This document shows, piece after piece, positions 11,733-22,997 of a stretch of 64,000 bases of DNA. Each line of letters starts with the position of its first letter. Positions within the stretch are counted from its first letter, which is position 1. The DNA comes from Pisaster brevispinus (taxonomy: Eukaryota > Echinodermata > Asteroidea > Forcipulatida > Asteriidae). The DNA is taken from contig JAMKCF010000018.1 in assembly GCA_023634235.1 (NCBI GenBank), positions 719,195 to 783,194 on the forward strand. The letters run 5' to 3'. Below the pieces are notes generated by a model. It made no database searches, had not been told where the DNA came from, and worked only from the letters and a program-made list of their open reading frames with translations. The translations under genes and the position numbers were made by a program.

Positions 11733-11749
11733 ATTGCAAGCTATCTATA

Positions 11750-14085
11750 CAAGGTTCTTGTATAGGCCTGTATCCCGATGGGCGTCTCAAAGCGCTAAGC
11801 ATTTTCTTTACTACAAGGAAATATGGAGCAATGTGTTGAAGTATGAGACCTATTCCTTTACACGGCACCATAATGGTTCACAAGGTGCTGTGGCGCAATA
11901 TGCAGCCAATCAAACCAGGAACACGGGTAAAACCCATTTTCTTTGTTGCGATATTAAAATACACTACGGGGGGGGGGAGTACACAAGTTCACGCACCCCA
12001 CCCCAAAATGGAAAAATTTGATTTTACTAAAATGTTATAAAAGTTTTTGTACCTGAACCATTTTACTTTTTAAAAAAACCAACAATCGATCTTTTGATTA
12101 CCATCCAAAATATTAAGTCTCGAATAATTTATGATGGGACGTCACTGGTCAATAATATCATTTATTTATGTGAAATATTTGTACAAACGGTATATGTAAT
12201 TCATGGTGGTACATCGTCAAGAACATGAATTGACTCGTAAACGCACGAAGCAACGTCTACAGGGAAAGTAAAACGATCGGTTTATCGGGATTCACGAGAG
12301 GAAATACATCAGTCTCGCTCCTTTTTACTCAAGAAAAAAACCACCCCCACATAGACTATTAATTATTCCAAGATGGCAGTTTTGACCATCCAGACCCTCA
12401 CGGGCACTTGATAAATCTTAAGAGCGTTCGGATATGCGCCTGACATCCCTGAAGTCCACTCGAATGCTCCGTTGATGTTCACAACACCACGCTTCAGGAA
12501 GTCTCCAACACGGTTCAATAAGTTATTAAGTGGGCTGGAGTGCCCCTTTAAGGTGCAGCTGCGTATACGATTGATAATTGGATAAATTGACATGACGGAC
12601 GCGGTGCTTGGGAAGTAATCGCAGCTTAAAGAGGTGTTAAAGACCTTTTTTTTATACAATAAAAATGATAGATTAACCTGATGACACGGTGCCTGGACGG
12701 AATTCATTTGTACAATGTCTCAAAGTCAATTAAAGAGAACCATATCGTCGAAAGTCAGGGATGAACCAAAACACCCCGAACAAAAATGTAGAGATCAATT
12801 TCTTCAGAATGATGTCATCAGATGTTTTGGATGTTGACACATTTTGCACTGAGAGGGTATTGACTACAATGGCAATTTGCACCATTTTAACTTGAGGTTG
12901 GAGTCTTGTAGTTGTTCCCCACTCTATCTATTGGAACAAATTCCATCACAAAATTGAATTGGTCATTTCCCCTCATTGTACAGACCTTGGGATGTGAAGC
13001 GCTCCCCCTTCCCAGATGACTGTTACCAAACCGAGGCCGATGAAGATAAAAAGTCTGGTCCCTTTCTGTAAAATGTACTTCAATGTTCCTAATATCTATA
13101 AAAACACACGGAACACGACCAAGATTGTAACAGCATAAGAGAGTATGCAACAGTCATGATACATTATCCACTGGGGCACAACGCATACATCAAGATCAAA
13201 ATCCCAAATCATCAAAATTAACAGATTTCAAATCATTATGAACGGTGGTAACAGAAACAAAAACAGTTCAGACAAAATAAATTTTGTAACAAACTGAGTT
13301 GTTTCACCGCTATGTTTTCACGAAAAAGACACAATTTATTTAACAATGACAAAAAATAAAGAAGTAAGTCTACGGAGCCTGAGAGGTAACATTTAACTTT
13401 TTTTTTAATCTGTTGGGAAAAGAGAAGTTAACCCATGGGAACGAAATAATATCTTGTGGGAACGAGATTATAATGTCATGTCCTCAACATTATTATCACA
13501 TATAGGTTCGAATAAAAAATTCTCGGAAACCAGACAAACACAAACAATGTTTTTGCATGTTACTTCTGGGGCTCCATATCAGCTCCATCTCCACGTCCTT
13601 GTAATGTTCGTCAAAATGATCACTCCGTTCGGGAGTCAGTGCTGTGATTGACTAGCTGACAGCTCTCTTGTCTCGCGTAATCATCTAAAAATAGTTGATG
13701 GGAGACATTGTTCCCAGAAAAAAAAAACTCTCTGGAGAAGGGAGGTGTTGGTATGCCTGGAATAATGTTTGTCAATCTCCATCCCATTGTGACTGAGGTT
13801 GCCCAAGCCACATTCCTTCATTTCTTAATTGGGTCTCTTTCTTCTTGCAGCTAACTATCCTGATTTCTTTGGAACAAACAAGGTCTCACAGACCCTTATC
13901 TCGTCAAAGTTGTTTTCCACCTTCGTAATGAGACCCGGGCCTCGTCTGTCTCGAGTCTTTGTTTTTCTCCGGCGAAACCACTGCGGACAACATTCCAGTA
14001 TCGTAAGGGATCCCAGTTTACTAAGAACTACTTCAGCAAAGTCATCACATTTTCAAAAGCTGCCAAACTTTTGAACCCATAACCT
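11750..14085. other. Intergenic, no firm gene
   Basis: It contains a short G-run (11969) and unique AT-rich DNA. The minus-strand frame 12363-12707 has a smooth composition but no domain, and its flank (AGACTATTAATTATTCCAAGATGG, AGTGCCCCTTTAAGG) looks like a repeat end. The frame at 13850-14074 follows an acceptor-like TTTCTTCTTGCAG but encodes nothing recognisable. Confidence 0.4.
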
Positions 14086-14087
14086 TT

Positions 14088-14225
14088 ACACATGCCCGAT
14101 ATGGGGAAAGAGGGTACCCCTCCCCCAATGTTCACATACACTCTTTTCCTTTTGTACAGGAGTGGCCCCCACCCCCTAAAGTCCTCTAAGGAATTCCTGA
14201 GATGCCAAGCACACAATAAAGACAT
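14088..14225. repeat. Dispersed repeat, second copy inverted at 50402-50530
   Basis: Shared blocks are CATGCCCGATATG, CACTCTTTTCC(T)TTTTGT, CCCCTAAA, ATTCCT(TA)GAGAT and AGCACACAATAAAGAC. The 50.4 kb copy is the reverse complement. Confidence 0.7.
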
Positions 14226-14309
14226 GCTAGGGGGATAAATGCCCACTGTCGGGAACCAAATGTAACCTTTTAACATGTGACGAATCACTATAGCGCCGGT
14301 AGCATGTTG

Positions 14310-15050
14310 TAACCGACTATACACTGTGAAAAGTACTGGGTAATTATTCACTCGGTAGATTCCTTTTTGCATTTGTTGGTCCTTTTTTACCCAGTTATTT
14401 GGCACATTTTGCAGTTTGGTAAATAACAAAAAGTACCCAGCATTGGATGTACTTGTAGTCATAGGTGCAGTGGTAGGCAAAATACAGCCCCGGTTGGCCA
14501 ATATGCCTGCCTCCTCTTGGCCTGATTATTTCTTTACCAGTTGCTTAATGCCTTACCCCCGTTTCTCGAACTGAATAAGCCAAAATTCCCTCTTGGCAAC
14601 TTTGGTTCCATGAACATCAGACATCAACGACCTGCAACATTAGAATGACGTCCACCCATCGTTCTTTGATTGTGATATGTGCCTGAGACATGCCTTGTCC
14701 AAATGTATGGTACGCGTTGCATTATGGGCTAAATGTTTCCACAAGGAGCAGTTTACCCCCATTTTCAGTTACTTCTTACCGTATGTTGTGCAAAAGTTAC
14801 ACTGCTTGAGGTTTTAAAAAAACTGTTGTATTACCCACTTCATGAGTGATTTTAACCTCTGTGTTGTGCGATTTAATTTCCTACCCAACTTGGGTACTGT
14901 ATTACCTTTTCCTTGTGTACTTTATTTTACACAAGTGAAGGGTACAACAAAAAATCGTTTTACCCAAAATCGATCAAAAGTAACACAACATTTTTAGCCA
15001 GCAGTTTTACACAGCAACATTTTACATTTTTTTGAGAGTGTACGTTCAGA
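14310..15050. mobile_element. Non-coding element made of runs of short ACCCAACTTGGG-type motifs
   Basis: It starts near TATACACTGTGAAAAGTACT and ends near TTTTTTTGAGAGTGTA. The interior is a series of short inverted and direct motifs around TACCCA/TGGGTA. It includes a copy of the GGTAGGCAAAATACAGC block (14474-14542) that recurs at 16095-16167 and, inverted, at 19405-19470. Confidence 0.5.
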
Positions 15051-15148
15051 AGACGATTCGTTGTTACAACGTTATATTAACAACGTTACTTACACCAAAG
15101 TCTGACTTCATTACGTTGTAAGAACCTTAAATTGTTATCTGGGTCATC

Positions 15149-15212
15149 ATGTCGGACCTAGTAGAACTTCTTGACAATTGGGGTCTAGAGGAACTTAAAG
15201 ACACATTCATCG
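15149..15212 (+). CDS. Possible first coding exon of a SAM-domain protein
   Basis: The ATG at 15149 opens MSDLVELLDNWGLEELKDTFI and runs into a good donor, CATCG|GTAAGAA, in phase 1. The pattern of a short helix, then W-G-L-x-x-L and x-x-F is the usual beginning of a sterile alpha motif (SAM) domain, as in many SAMD3-like or transposon-associated invertebrate proteins. A convincing second exon was not found; an acceptor at about 15878 (GTCTCTAG|AAAAAGAC) is in a compatible phase but its product does not look like the rest of a SAM domain. The exon sits inside a dense repeat block (14.3-19.6 kb), so it may belong to an amplified or decayed family. Confidence 0.4.
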
Positions 15213-15890
15213 GTAAGAAATTTTGCCTGTACTAATAAAATAAGAACTTATGTAGGGATTGTAGGCCTAGATGTAGACCATAAAGCTGTCTATTATGGAA
15301 ACCCGTCCAAGCGGTTTTGTGTTACATTTCTGCTTAGCTATGCTCAAACCATGCTCAAACACAGTCATACGTTACAGCGTAGTACTGTAGTGCAGTGTAT
15401 TGTATAATATATCCATGGTGACGATCACAGACAGAAGTTGTAGCTGCGGCGTTAGTTTTGTATTATTATTAATGAATAACAGTTTGTTCACTGGTCAACA
15501 TGCATTAGATTGAGCCATTTTCAAGATGAGACAGACGCTTGCCTTTAGAAATTTACTCGTGTAGCCAAGTTAGACTGTATGGGTGGTTTTATTTACGATG
15601 CAAATATTAAATAACTTGAGTATTGACAGGCATTGCCTGTCCACCTTGACTTTGGAGCTATAACTTATCAGTCACTATATTATCACTATCAGTCACTATT
15701 CAGTATCACAAAGGCCTGTCTGGATTGACCTTATTTTATTGGGACAGCAAAAGTAGAATTTAAACATAGCTGGGTTTGCTTTTCTTATTTTAAGAAAGAT
15801 TTTATTTTTACACACAGCTTCTGTGCATTAGAATAAAAAATCACATTCAATGTTAACACTAATCGTTTGTCTCTAGAAAAAGACAAGAGT
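15213..15890. other. AT-rich stretch after the SAM-like exon
   Basis: No exon or repeat is firmly seen. A CACTATCAGTCACTATTCAG short direct repeat lies near 15670-15705. Confidence 0.4.
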
Positions 15891-15954
15891 GTTTCCCTCA
15901 AACTTGGTTAACTTCTTTTATCAGTTTTTCTCAGAAGTTGGCTAAATTTACTTC

Positions 15955-16195
15955 AAATAGTTGTGTAAATTTTGTATTTTTTTCATAAGTTGGTAAAAAT
16001 TGCCTTCAAATAGTTGGGTGAAATTTTCTTTTAACCATAAGTTAGTTGATGGAAAAAATGTCTTCAATTACATGGGTAAATGTAGTGTGGCGCATGGTAG
16101 GCAAAATACAGCTCCGGTTGGCCAATATGCCTGCCTCCTCTTGGCCTGATTATTTCTTTACCAGTTGATTATTTTAGTGTCTAGACTCCGAAGTT
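15955..16195 (+). repeat. Left arm of a ~200-240 bp inverted repeat pair
   Basis: CATAAGTTGGTAAAAATTGC through TGTCTTCAATTACATGGGTA, GGTAGGCAAAATACAG and GTGTCTAGACTCCGAAG is the reverse complement of 19365-19575 with few differences. Confidence 0.85.
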
Positions 16196-16954
16196 TTTTG
16201 TAACTTAACTTTTTAGATGGCCAGTTGAACAAATACCGCATGTTTGACAGTAATAAAATCATTAAAAATTCATGGCACCTTGATTTTATATAATTTCAAA
16301 CGAATATTTAGAGCCCTTTTTTAAAGTCTAAGACGATTTTTGTTGATTTGAAGTGAAAGTGGATCAAAGCCCTGGCATGATACTTATGTGTTTGTTGTTT
16401 TCATTTTGTAGTGTGACTTGAAGGTCATGTTAAAGTATATAGCTTTAAAATATGCAATCAAAGTTTGTAGCCCAATCCAAACCCTTCCCAAGTTCCACAT
16501 TAAAAGTTGTAAACATAAATCTTATTTTCTTTGTTTTGTTTTGTTTTTTGGGTTTTGTTTTGTTTTTGTAACAGAAAAGATGCCAAGGTGCTTGGAATTT
16601 CTTAGAGAAGTGTGTGTACGAGCAGCGTGGTATGAAAACCAGGGAATCTACCACCCTGTGAGGTTTGCGAGCCTTCCTGGCCTTTAAAAGGCACTGTAAA
16701 TGTTCGCTTTTTCGTAATACCAAACTTTTGATTCCCGAAAATGGCAGAGTGTGTTAGTTCAGGCAATTTCTGGGCACATTTGTGTGACTTACTGTACTAT
16801 GATTTCAAAATACTTCATACTCATAATCAACCATATTCATTTCATAATGAACGCTTTCAAACCGTTTTTATAGCCCAAATCACCCATTCTGAGGCAACAT
16901 GTCCCTTATAAGTATAAGTCATACGATCCTTAAGACACTTTCCCCTATTTTGGT

Positions 16955-17710
16955 TCTTGCTGCAGCAGAAATACAGTGCCATTGGTTTTTTTTATTAAAA
17001 TTATTTTTTAGTAATTCAACCAACAGAAAATTGTTTGAGCCGAGTAAGAAACATTAACTATATTTTATCCTCGGCACAGTGTTATTAAGGTCATAATTGA
17101 AATGTCGTATTCAGAATAATCAAAAGGTCATTTAATGAAAAATGCGTATACATTTGAAAAATATCAAAAACAGCAAATTAATGTTATGCTTAGAAAATAA
17201 TCTTTTGAAGACCACTATTGATCAATAAACCCCATTCACCAGGAGCTTCAAAATATGCAATACACTTTTTGTCGAACCCATACAAATTGCACTTGTGACC
17301 ATTATAGTCATCCTGAGCAGACGAAGTATTATTTAAATCTTCCCTCATAGCGTAAAATAAAAGTTATATATAAAGTTATATATGTGAAATAAAATATATG
17401 TTTTCATGTGACACAGGATGTGTCAATATCAGTGCAAGGGATTCAAAAAAGTTAAACGTAGAAGCCGTATGAAAAGGATGGGAACGGAGGTCTGATATGC
17501 CAAACTGTTGCCAGCCTTGTCCATGTTTTTTCCTGCTGTAGCAGATAATAAAGAGTAGCATTTTATTTTATTAGATAACTTTTTTTTTTCAGTAATTAAA
17601 CCTACAGAAAATTATGTTGAACCCAGTGAGAAACACTTAGCCTTTTTTTCCCAAATATCATTTAAATCCTCCGTCATAGTGTAGGCATAGATAAAAGTAC
17701 AAGTATATCT
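16955..17710. repeat. Diverged tandem duplication
   Basis: GCTGCAGCAGA...TAATTCAACCAACAGAAAATT...GAGTAAGAAACA...ATTTAAATCTTCCCTCATAG (16960-17365) is repeated as GCTGTAGCAGA...TAATTAAACCTACAGAAAATT...AGTGAGAAACA...ATTTAAATCCTCCGTCATAG (17535-17690). The second copy has a shorter spacer. Confidence 0.65.
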
Positions 17711-17999
17711 TTAAAATGAAACATTTGAAGTTAAGCCACAAAAAGAAAAGAAAAAGTAGTTATGTAAATTACTTTATTTTTGTTTGTATTGATTTTACAG
17801 CTGCATACCAAAAAGTGCATTTTAAACTACTTTATTTTTTTTGCCAACAGAGCTTTTACTACAATTTTACGTGTTTAAAGTTAGTTATGTAATTTGTGTT
17901 TGTTTCAGTTATGAATAAATGTCTTCAGAGATTAAGGCTAATTCAGAGTGTGATTGTTTCATGTTAGTACTCATTTGTTGGATACAAAAGCACCCAACT

Positions 18000-18465
18000 A
18001 TTAGATAAATTTATTTCCCGCCATTGATAACTTTTTTCAGAATACTGTCCAATTGTTGAGAGAAAAATGACCATCGGTTGGATACACATATTCACAATTA
18101 GGCCCTAAAGTTTCCAACTGTTGAGTAAATGTATGGGTCGTGATGCCCAAGTGTTGGTGACATGTAATCAGATTTCCAACATTTGGTCAAAATGTTCTGT
18201 CCAATGTTTGGGTAAATTTTTTCGCCAACTGTTGGCTATTTGTTATGATCCAGTAGATGGGCAATGTAAAGAACCCATACTGTTGGGTTTTTTTTATGGT
18301 CCAACTGTTGTGTAAAATGTTTACTTAATAGTTGGGGATGGGGATTACCCAACGACCGTTGGGTAGAAATTGCCCAATAGATGTACATGTTGACTATCGT
18401 ACCAACGTTGGGAAAAAGGCTGGGCAATTTTTGCCCATTATTTTTTACAGTGTACACAGATGTAC
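18000..18465. mobile_element. Element built of CCAACTGTTGGGTAAA-type motifs
   Basis: At least eight variants of (C)CAACTGTTG(G) spaced about 25-45 bp apart, ending in GGGCAATTTTTGCCCATTATTTTTTACAGTGTACAC. The design (short palindromic words, ACAGTGTA end) matches the 14.3-15.05 kb element, so both may be one type. Confidence 0.6.
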
Positions 18466-18797
18466 ACAACCCCCCCCCCATAAAAAAAATTAAATACTTA
18501 AAAAATAAATTTAAAAAGAAATCTACAAAACTGGTTTTTCCACAGCAAATATCATTTGAGAAGATCCCTGAAATCCCTCTCCCTCTTCTGGTTTTTACTC
18601 ATCCTGGAAATCCCTAGTCGCTTGTTGCTTGTTTTTCACCACCCCTGAAAGTCGCCTTTACATGCATTCTTTTATTGTATTTTTTTTTTTTTCAACAAGG
18701 AGGCGTCGTAAACATAAACTTAAAAAGTACAATAGATTGGAATGTGGTTTTCCTTTTATTGTGTGAGAACGTCTGGACCGCTACTTTGGACTACCCT

Positions 18798-19060
18798 AAA
18801 GCCCCGGTCACAACCCACCGTGCGTGTTTTTAGTCCGTACGTTTTGGGGGAGGCCACGGCCGCCACGTTTTTATGAAAACGTGGGGTCGTGTGAATCTGT
18901 AGCCCGACGGCAGCCCGTACGCAGCGAAAGTTTATCGTGCACTAAAAGTGCTACGGCGTGTCTGCGTGCTCCCAAATCCGTACTGAGGCGGTACTCACCA
19001 CGTACGGATCCCCAAATTTTGCCCACGTTTTTGCAAGTAGACAGCACGCACTTGCAAGTA
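18798..19060 (+). mobile_element. GC-rich stretch with a Harbinger-like end
   Basis: TAA|AGCCCCGGTCACAACCC resembles a PIF/Harbinger terminus with a TWA target. The next 250 bp are rich in CCGTACG/CGTACGG motifs, in contrast to the AT-rich flanks. No partner end was found, so the element may be truncated. It runs into the short exon candidate at 19060. Confidence 0.4.
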
Positions 19061-19112
19061 TGGCGGGTTGGGACCATGGCTTTACTCATGTTCCCTCAAT
19101 ACCCAGAAGCAG
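19060..19112 (+). CDS. Possible short first coding exon (MAGWDHGFTHVPSIPRS)
   Basis: The ATG at 19060 gives 17 codons and a split codon before the strong donor AGCAG|GTAAGA. It lies at the end of a GC-rich stretch that begins at 18798 with a TAAAGCCCCGGTCACA end similar to Harbinger-type transposon termini. Such elements carry a Myb/SANT-like accessory gene, so this may be the start of that gene or a host first exon captured by the element. No downstream exon could be matched. The start and the donor are seen; everything else is inference. Confidence 0.25.
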
Positions 19113-19117
19113 GTAAG

Positions 19118-19395
19118 AGTCTGAAAGTTAACAGCCATGAATTGTCGCGTGACTGCTTGAAATTCTTTATTCTGATACAATTTATGCACTATTGATTAAA
19201 CGTCGTAGTCTAGACACTATTGTGTACATTTAACCAGTAAAAAAAATGTACATTTGAAAGTTTCACAGATACATTGACAAATGTGTAATGAAAGTTAACA
19301 GCCACGAATTGTCGCAAGACTGCTTGAAATTCTTTATTCGAATACAATTTATGCATTACAATACACTTCGGAGTCTAGACACTAAAATAATCAAC
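19118..19395. repeat. Direct duplication, about 95 bp, offset 167 bp
   Basis: AAAGTTAACAGCCATGAATTG through GACTGCTTGAAATTCTTTATT, ATACAATTTATGCA and GTCTAGACACTA occurs at about 19122-19216 and again at about 19288-19385. Confidence 0.8.
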
Positions 19396-19575
19396 TGGTA
19401 AAGAAATAATCAGGCCAAGAGGAGGCAGGCATATTGGTCAACGGGCTGTATTTTGCCTTCCATGCGCCACACTACACTTACCCATGTAATTGAAGACATT
19501 TTCTCCATCAACCAACTTATGGTTTAAAAAAAATTTCACTCAACTATTTGAAGGCAATTTTTTACCAACTTATGT
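19365..19575 (-). repeat. Right arm of the inverted repeat pair
   Basis: Reverse complement of 15955-16195 (see that entry). The arms enclose about 3.2 kb. Confidence 0.85.
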
Positions 19576-19582
19576 ATCAATC

Positions 19583-19692
19583 TTAATTGCTAAGCAAAGT
19601 GTGACGTCACAATACAAATCACTATGGTAGTACTGACACCTCATCTTAAGATGAATCTTAGTGCTTTGTGAAATCTGCTGGCCCCTGTATTA
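19583..19692. mobile_element. MITE fragment, GTGACGTCACAATACAAATC family
   Basis: CTTAATTGCTAAGCAAAGTG, TCACTATGG and GATGAATCTTAGTGCTTTGTGAAATC match, in inverted order, blocks of the element at 45985-46148. Confidence 0.6.
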
Positions 19693-20145
19693 TACCTTTC
19701 AAGACCAAGACAAACATTGGTAATTGTCAAAGACCAGTAGTCTCACTCTATGTGACCCAGCATTTACATAAAATGGCAATCCTGTGAAAGTATAAGCGCA
19801 ACTAGTCATTTGAGTCACGAGAAAATAGAACAAAACCTCATTACTGTTGTCACTGTGTCTTTTATCAAACATCAGTTTTTTGACTCACGAGATCAAAACT
19901 ACTTGTTTTAACTCATTCCTCAAAAACTAGTGCAGCTTTTTAGCACCTTCAGGGAGAGCTTTCCACTGCGACCATCTTTAAACCATGTAATTTATGTTAA
20001 TTAAATCGTAAACGATAAACTATGTACTATTACTTGTTATTATTATTATTATTTCATTTTATCGCAGAATGCAAAAGAAATTTCACATTTTCCTTCGTGC
20101 CGGTAACTCCTCGAGTCGGGGTACGTCCCGTATCCTTGGATCTCA

Positions 20146-20398
20146 AGGGTCTTTATTTCTGGTAAAGAAACCAAGTAAACTTAATCACTGTAGCTTACAA
20201 GCCTGTAGGTGTGAACAAGAGAGCTTGCTGTGGGAACCAGAAACACGGGGGTAAAACCCTAGCCCTACTCTTCCACGATAAGTGTTTTTGGTTTAGGACA
20301 AAGCAATTGGTAAAGTATCTTGCTCAACGACACAAGTGCCACGACCAGGACTCGAACCCACTCTCTGCTGACCAAACCCACCAGAATCTCACGAATGT
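20146..20398 (-). mobile_element. tRNA-derived SINE (family B)
   Basis: The inverted B-box is CAGGACTCGAACCCACTCTC. The body has AACTTAATCACTGTAGC, GAACCAGAAACACGGG and GACAAAGCAATTGG. It shares blocks with 51079-51300 and, inverted, with 57955-58140. Confidence 0.8.
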
Positions 20399-20399
20399 T

Positions 20400-21470
20400 T
20401 AAGCAGGTTATGTTCAGTCACCGTGTGTAAATTTAAAACTAAAATGTCAAGAACTACAAATTGATTTTTTTCCTAAAACGAGTATAATGTTCCTTATTAA
20501 TACTTCAGTGAATAAGAAAGTCATGGGTAATGGTGGGGTGCTTTAATCTGAGAGCGTTTAAGTGTTTAATCGGAGAGCTTGTCGAAATAAATTTGATACA
20601 TGAACCTTTCCAAGGGGAGTTGTCCTCAAAGAACATTCTCTCTCAAGCGTCGATCATTTTATTTACTTGATGGCAAATCGAAGTTTACGTCCCCTGTACA
20701 GTTACAACATGCAACAAATCACTGTCAAAACGTTGATGCTACACTCTGTCTGTCTGTCCTCCCTCCAAAATAGGGGGAACATAAAAACAACATTCCAACT
20801 CAAGGCATAGGCTCGACGTTTCGACTCTTAAGACAAGTTACACAACGTATTAGAGCTCAGTTTTGCACACCAGACGGTGGTGGTCATCTCTCCGTGGTTT
20901 GATGGCGATCAAACGATGCAGAAAGACAAGATGGGTCAATAGCTTGTGCAAGATGGGTAGATAGCTTGGGGAAAATGCTAGTTGGTCAAATTCAGTTTTG
21001 TACACCCCACAACTTAAACTTTGCTTTGTGGATCATACAATCTAGTCAGGTTTGCAGTTAACAACATGCATGAGTACAAGTTGAAACTCTGCGTAATGCT
21101 AAACAAAAATCTAGAAAGGTTTGCGGTATCACAACGTACGCGAAATCTCTCTTTGACTTGCGGCGGTCAAAGGAAGCATAATAGGCCTACTCGGTCTTAG
21201 AAATTCAGAGGAGATTGAGGCCATTTCAAAAAGGTCTCCTTGTTTTGAGGTCAACATCTTTGAGGTGAGTTCTCGTATATCAGCCACTGGCCGCCTTGAC
21301 CTCATTTATAACCACTTAGAATGTATTTGTACAACTTCGATAAAACTGGGTGAATGTCACCCGCCATCCGTTGACTTATTTAAATATATATCGGTACTCT
21401 AAAATCTAGGATTTATCTGAGGGGTAGGGAAGTATCGGTACCATTTATGCTTGAGACGTTGGATGATGGA
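20400..21470. other. Intergenic, no gene seen
   Basis: Unique DNA. Degenerate precursors of the 67-bp tandem unit appear near 21040-21130 (ACAATCTAGTCAGGTTTGC, ATCTAGAAAGGTTTGCGG). Confidence 0.5.
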
Positions 21471-21471
21471 G

Positions 21472-21745
21472 ATACAATCTAGTAAGGTTTGCTGTAACAC
21501 ATGTACATTAGTAGGATTTCAAACTTTGCAAGGTGGAGATACAATCTAGTAAGGTTTGCTGTAACACCATGTACATGAGTAGGATTTCAAACTTTGCATG
21601 GTGTAGATACAATCTAGTAAGGTTTTCTGTAACACCACGTACAAGAGTAGGATTTGACACTTTGCAAGGTGGAGATACAATCTAGTAAGGTTTGCTGTAA
21701 CACCATCATGGGTAGGATTTGAAAGTTTGCATGGTGTAAGGTTTT
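21472..21745. repeat. Tandem array, unit 67-68 bp, four copies plus a partial
   Basis: Units start at 21472, 21539, 21607 and 21675 with ATACAATCTAGTAAGGTTT, then GCTGTAACACCATGTACATG, then AGTAGGATTTCAAACTTTGC. A decayed fifth copy follows at about 21735. Confidence 0.9.
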
Positions 21746-21749
21746 TGTT

Positions 21750-22160
21750 TACACCTTGTAAGTGAGTAAGATTACTTTCTTGTTTTTTACACGAAAGCGA
21801 GACGAGGACGTCCTCACTCTGTCGGAACACCCGGATCCCTTTTGTTAAGGTCCTCGGTTTGAACGGGTAGACATCCCCGACAAAAGTGTGTGATGATCTT
21901 CAGTCGTGGACTGTCCATTGTTCCACTCCTTGTCCTGGCAAACGTGGAAGCTATATTGTTTCCCTTCCGTGATAGCAACCGTGGACCTATTGTCCAATTT
22001 GTTTCAAATCCTTGATTTGAATGTCACTATACGCACACACTCATTTTTTCGACCTGGTAAATCAGACTTCCATTGTTTGGACTAAACGACGTTCCCTATC
22101 GGTTAATATTATTGTATTAACTAACCGAATTACATATCGGCGGTAAAGTTTAACACGTAA
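21750..22160. other. Intergenic, no gene seen
   Basis: Unique sequence upstream of the decayed open frame at 22167. Confidence 0.4.
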
Positions 22161-22166
22161 TTCGTA

Positions 22167-22562
22167 ATGACAACTGACGAACAGTCCTTTAGTCCGGACA
22201 TTTTATTTCGAGTTCATTTTATAAAGCATGCTTTTAGACATCGTCGTCGTACTTTTTAACACAACCCACCACTTCGAGAAGACAGCGACGAGTATATTGT
22301 GCGACCTGATTTACAATTGATTGCAGTTGGAAATTATCGTAATAAAATGTTAGGTTTCTATTCGAATGAAAGGACGGTAAATTCAGCTATCAGATTAAGT
22401 GCAAATTTTACTTCAATGAAGCTACATAAAGTGCTGCATTTACGGAATATCCGTAAATTGAAGCAAATTTGCCGATCTTTCTTTTTGGGATGTTCTGTTC
22501 AGTACCAAGCTTTGATTGCTAAAAGCGGTACTTCTGATGACATTATTTTGAATTTGTTGTGA
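22167..22562 (+). pseudogene. Possible decayed open frame with one in-frame stop
   Basis: From the ATG at 22167 a single frame runs about 131 codons with one stop (TAA at 22257). It begins MTTDEQSFSPDILFRVHFIK. After the stop it continues through PPLREDSDEYIVRPDLQLIAVG and ends in LNLL-stop at 22560-22562. The amino-acid composition is plausible for a protein and the stretch is not a visible repeat in this window. No domain is recognised. It could be a degraded mobile-element gene or a chance frame. Confidence 0.2.
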
Positions 22563-22997
22563 AACCATTTTGGCTGACAATACGGAGCTTTATTAAATAA
22601 AGAGTTCAAGTCTGTGCTAATAATGGTTGATGCTTTCATTCAACTGTCATTCGATGTTTACTGTATTGCAAATGTAAATCAAAAATGTATCATAGTCTTT
22701 GAAATTTGTGCAAACCAGCAGAAAGAACATTGAGTTTCTTCCAAACCTCGGTAAAGGCTCAGTCTCCCGCTCCAGGCTTCGTTTGATGCTGGAAACACCG
22801 TGCGAAATGCACACTGCTCCGAAATTGAAGCTGGAACCCAAACAGAGGTTTGGAAAAGGCCATCAGAAGTAAATTCGTCTAGACTTTTGATAAACTCTCG
22901 GCAGAAATTAGCTGGCAATAATAATACTTGGTTGTTATTTAGCGTACATATCCTGTCAGCTGACATTAATTACCTCCATTTACCGGGAATAATATAC

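Larger units (their letters stand above)
11161..11747. mobile_element. AGATAG-ended MITE interrupted by two other MITEs
   Basis: The ends are TAGATAGTTCCCAATAGACG and its partner ending GCAAGCTATCTA. Uninterrupted copies are at 29383-29608 (inverse) and 57672-57898, both about 226 bp. Here the sequence is split after CCATCTTTA by an insert (11191-11402), resumes at CTTACGGGTAAATTGC, and is split again by the hairpin MITE 11591-11732 before TTGCAAGC. Confidence 0.85.

Noticed and set aside
12363..12707. 114-codon minus-strand frame
   Set aside because: No domain, no splice context, and its edges look like a repeat end (AGACTATTAATTATTCC).
13850..14074. Exon following the acceptor-like TCTTTCTTCTTGCAG
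   Set aside because: The translated product has no recognisable feature and no partner exon, and the frame runs to a stop beside a dispersed repeat.
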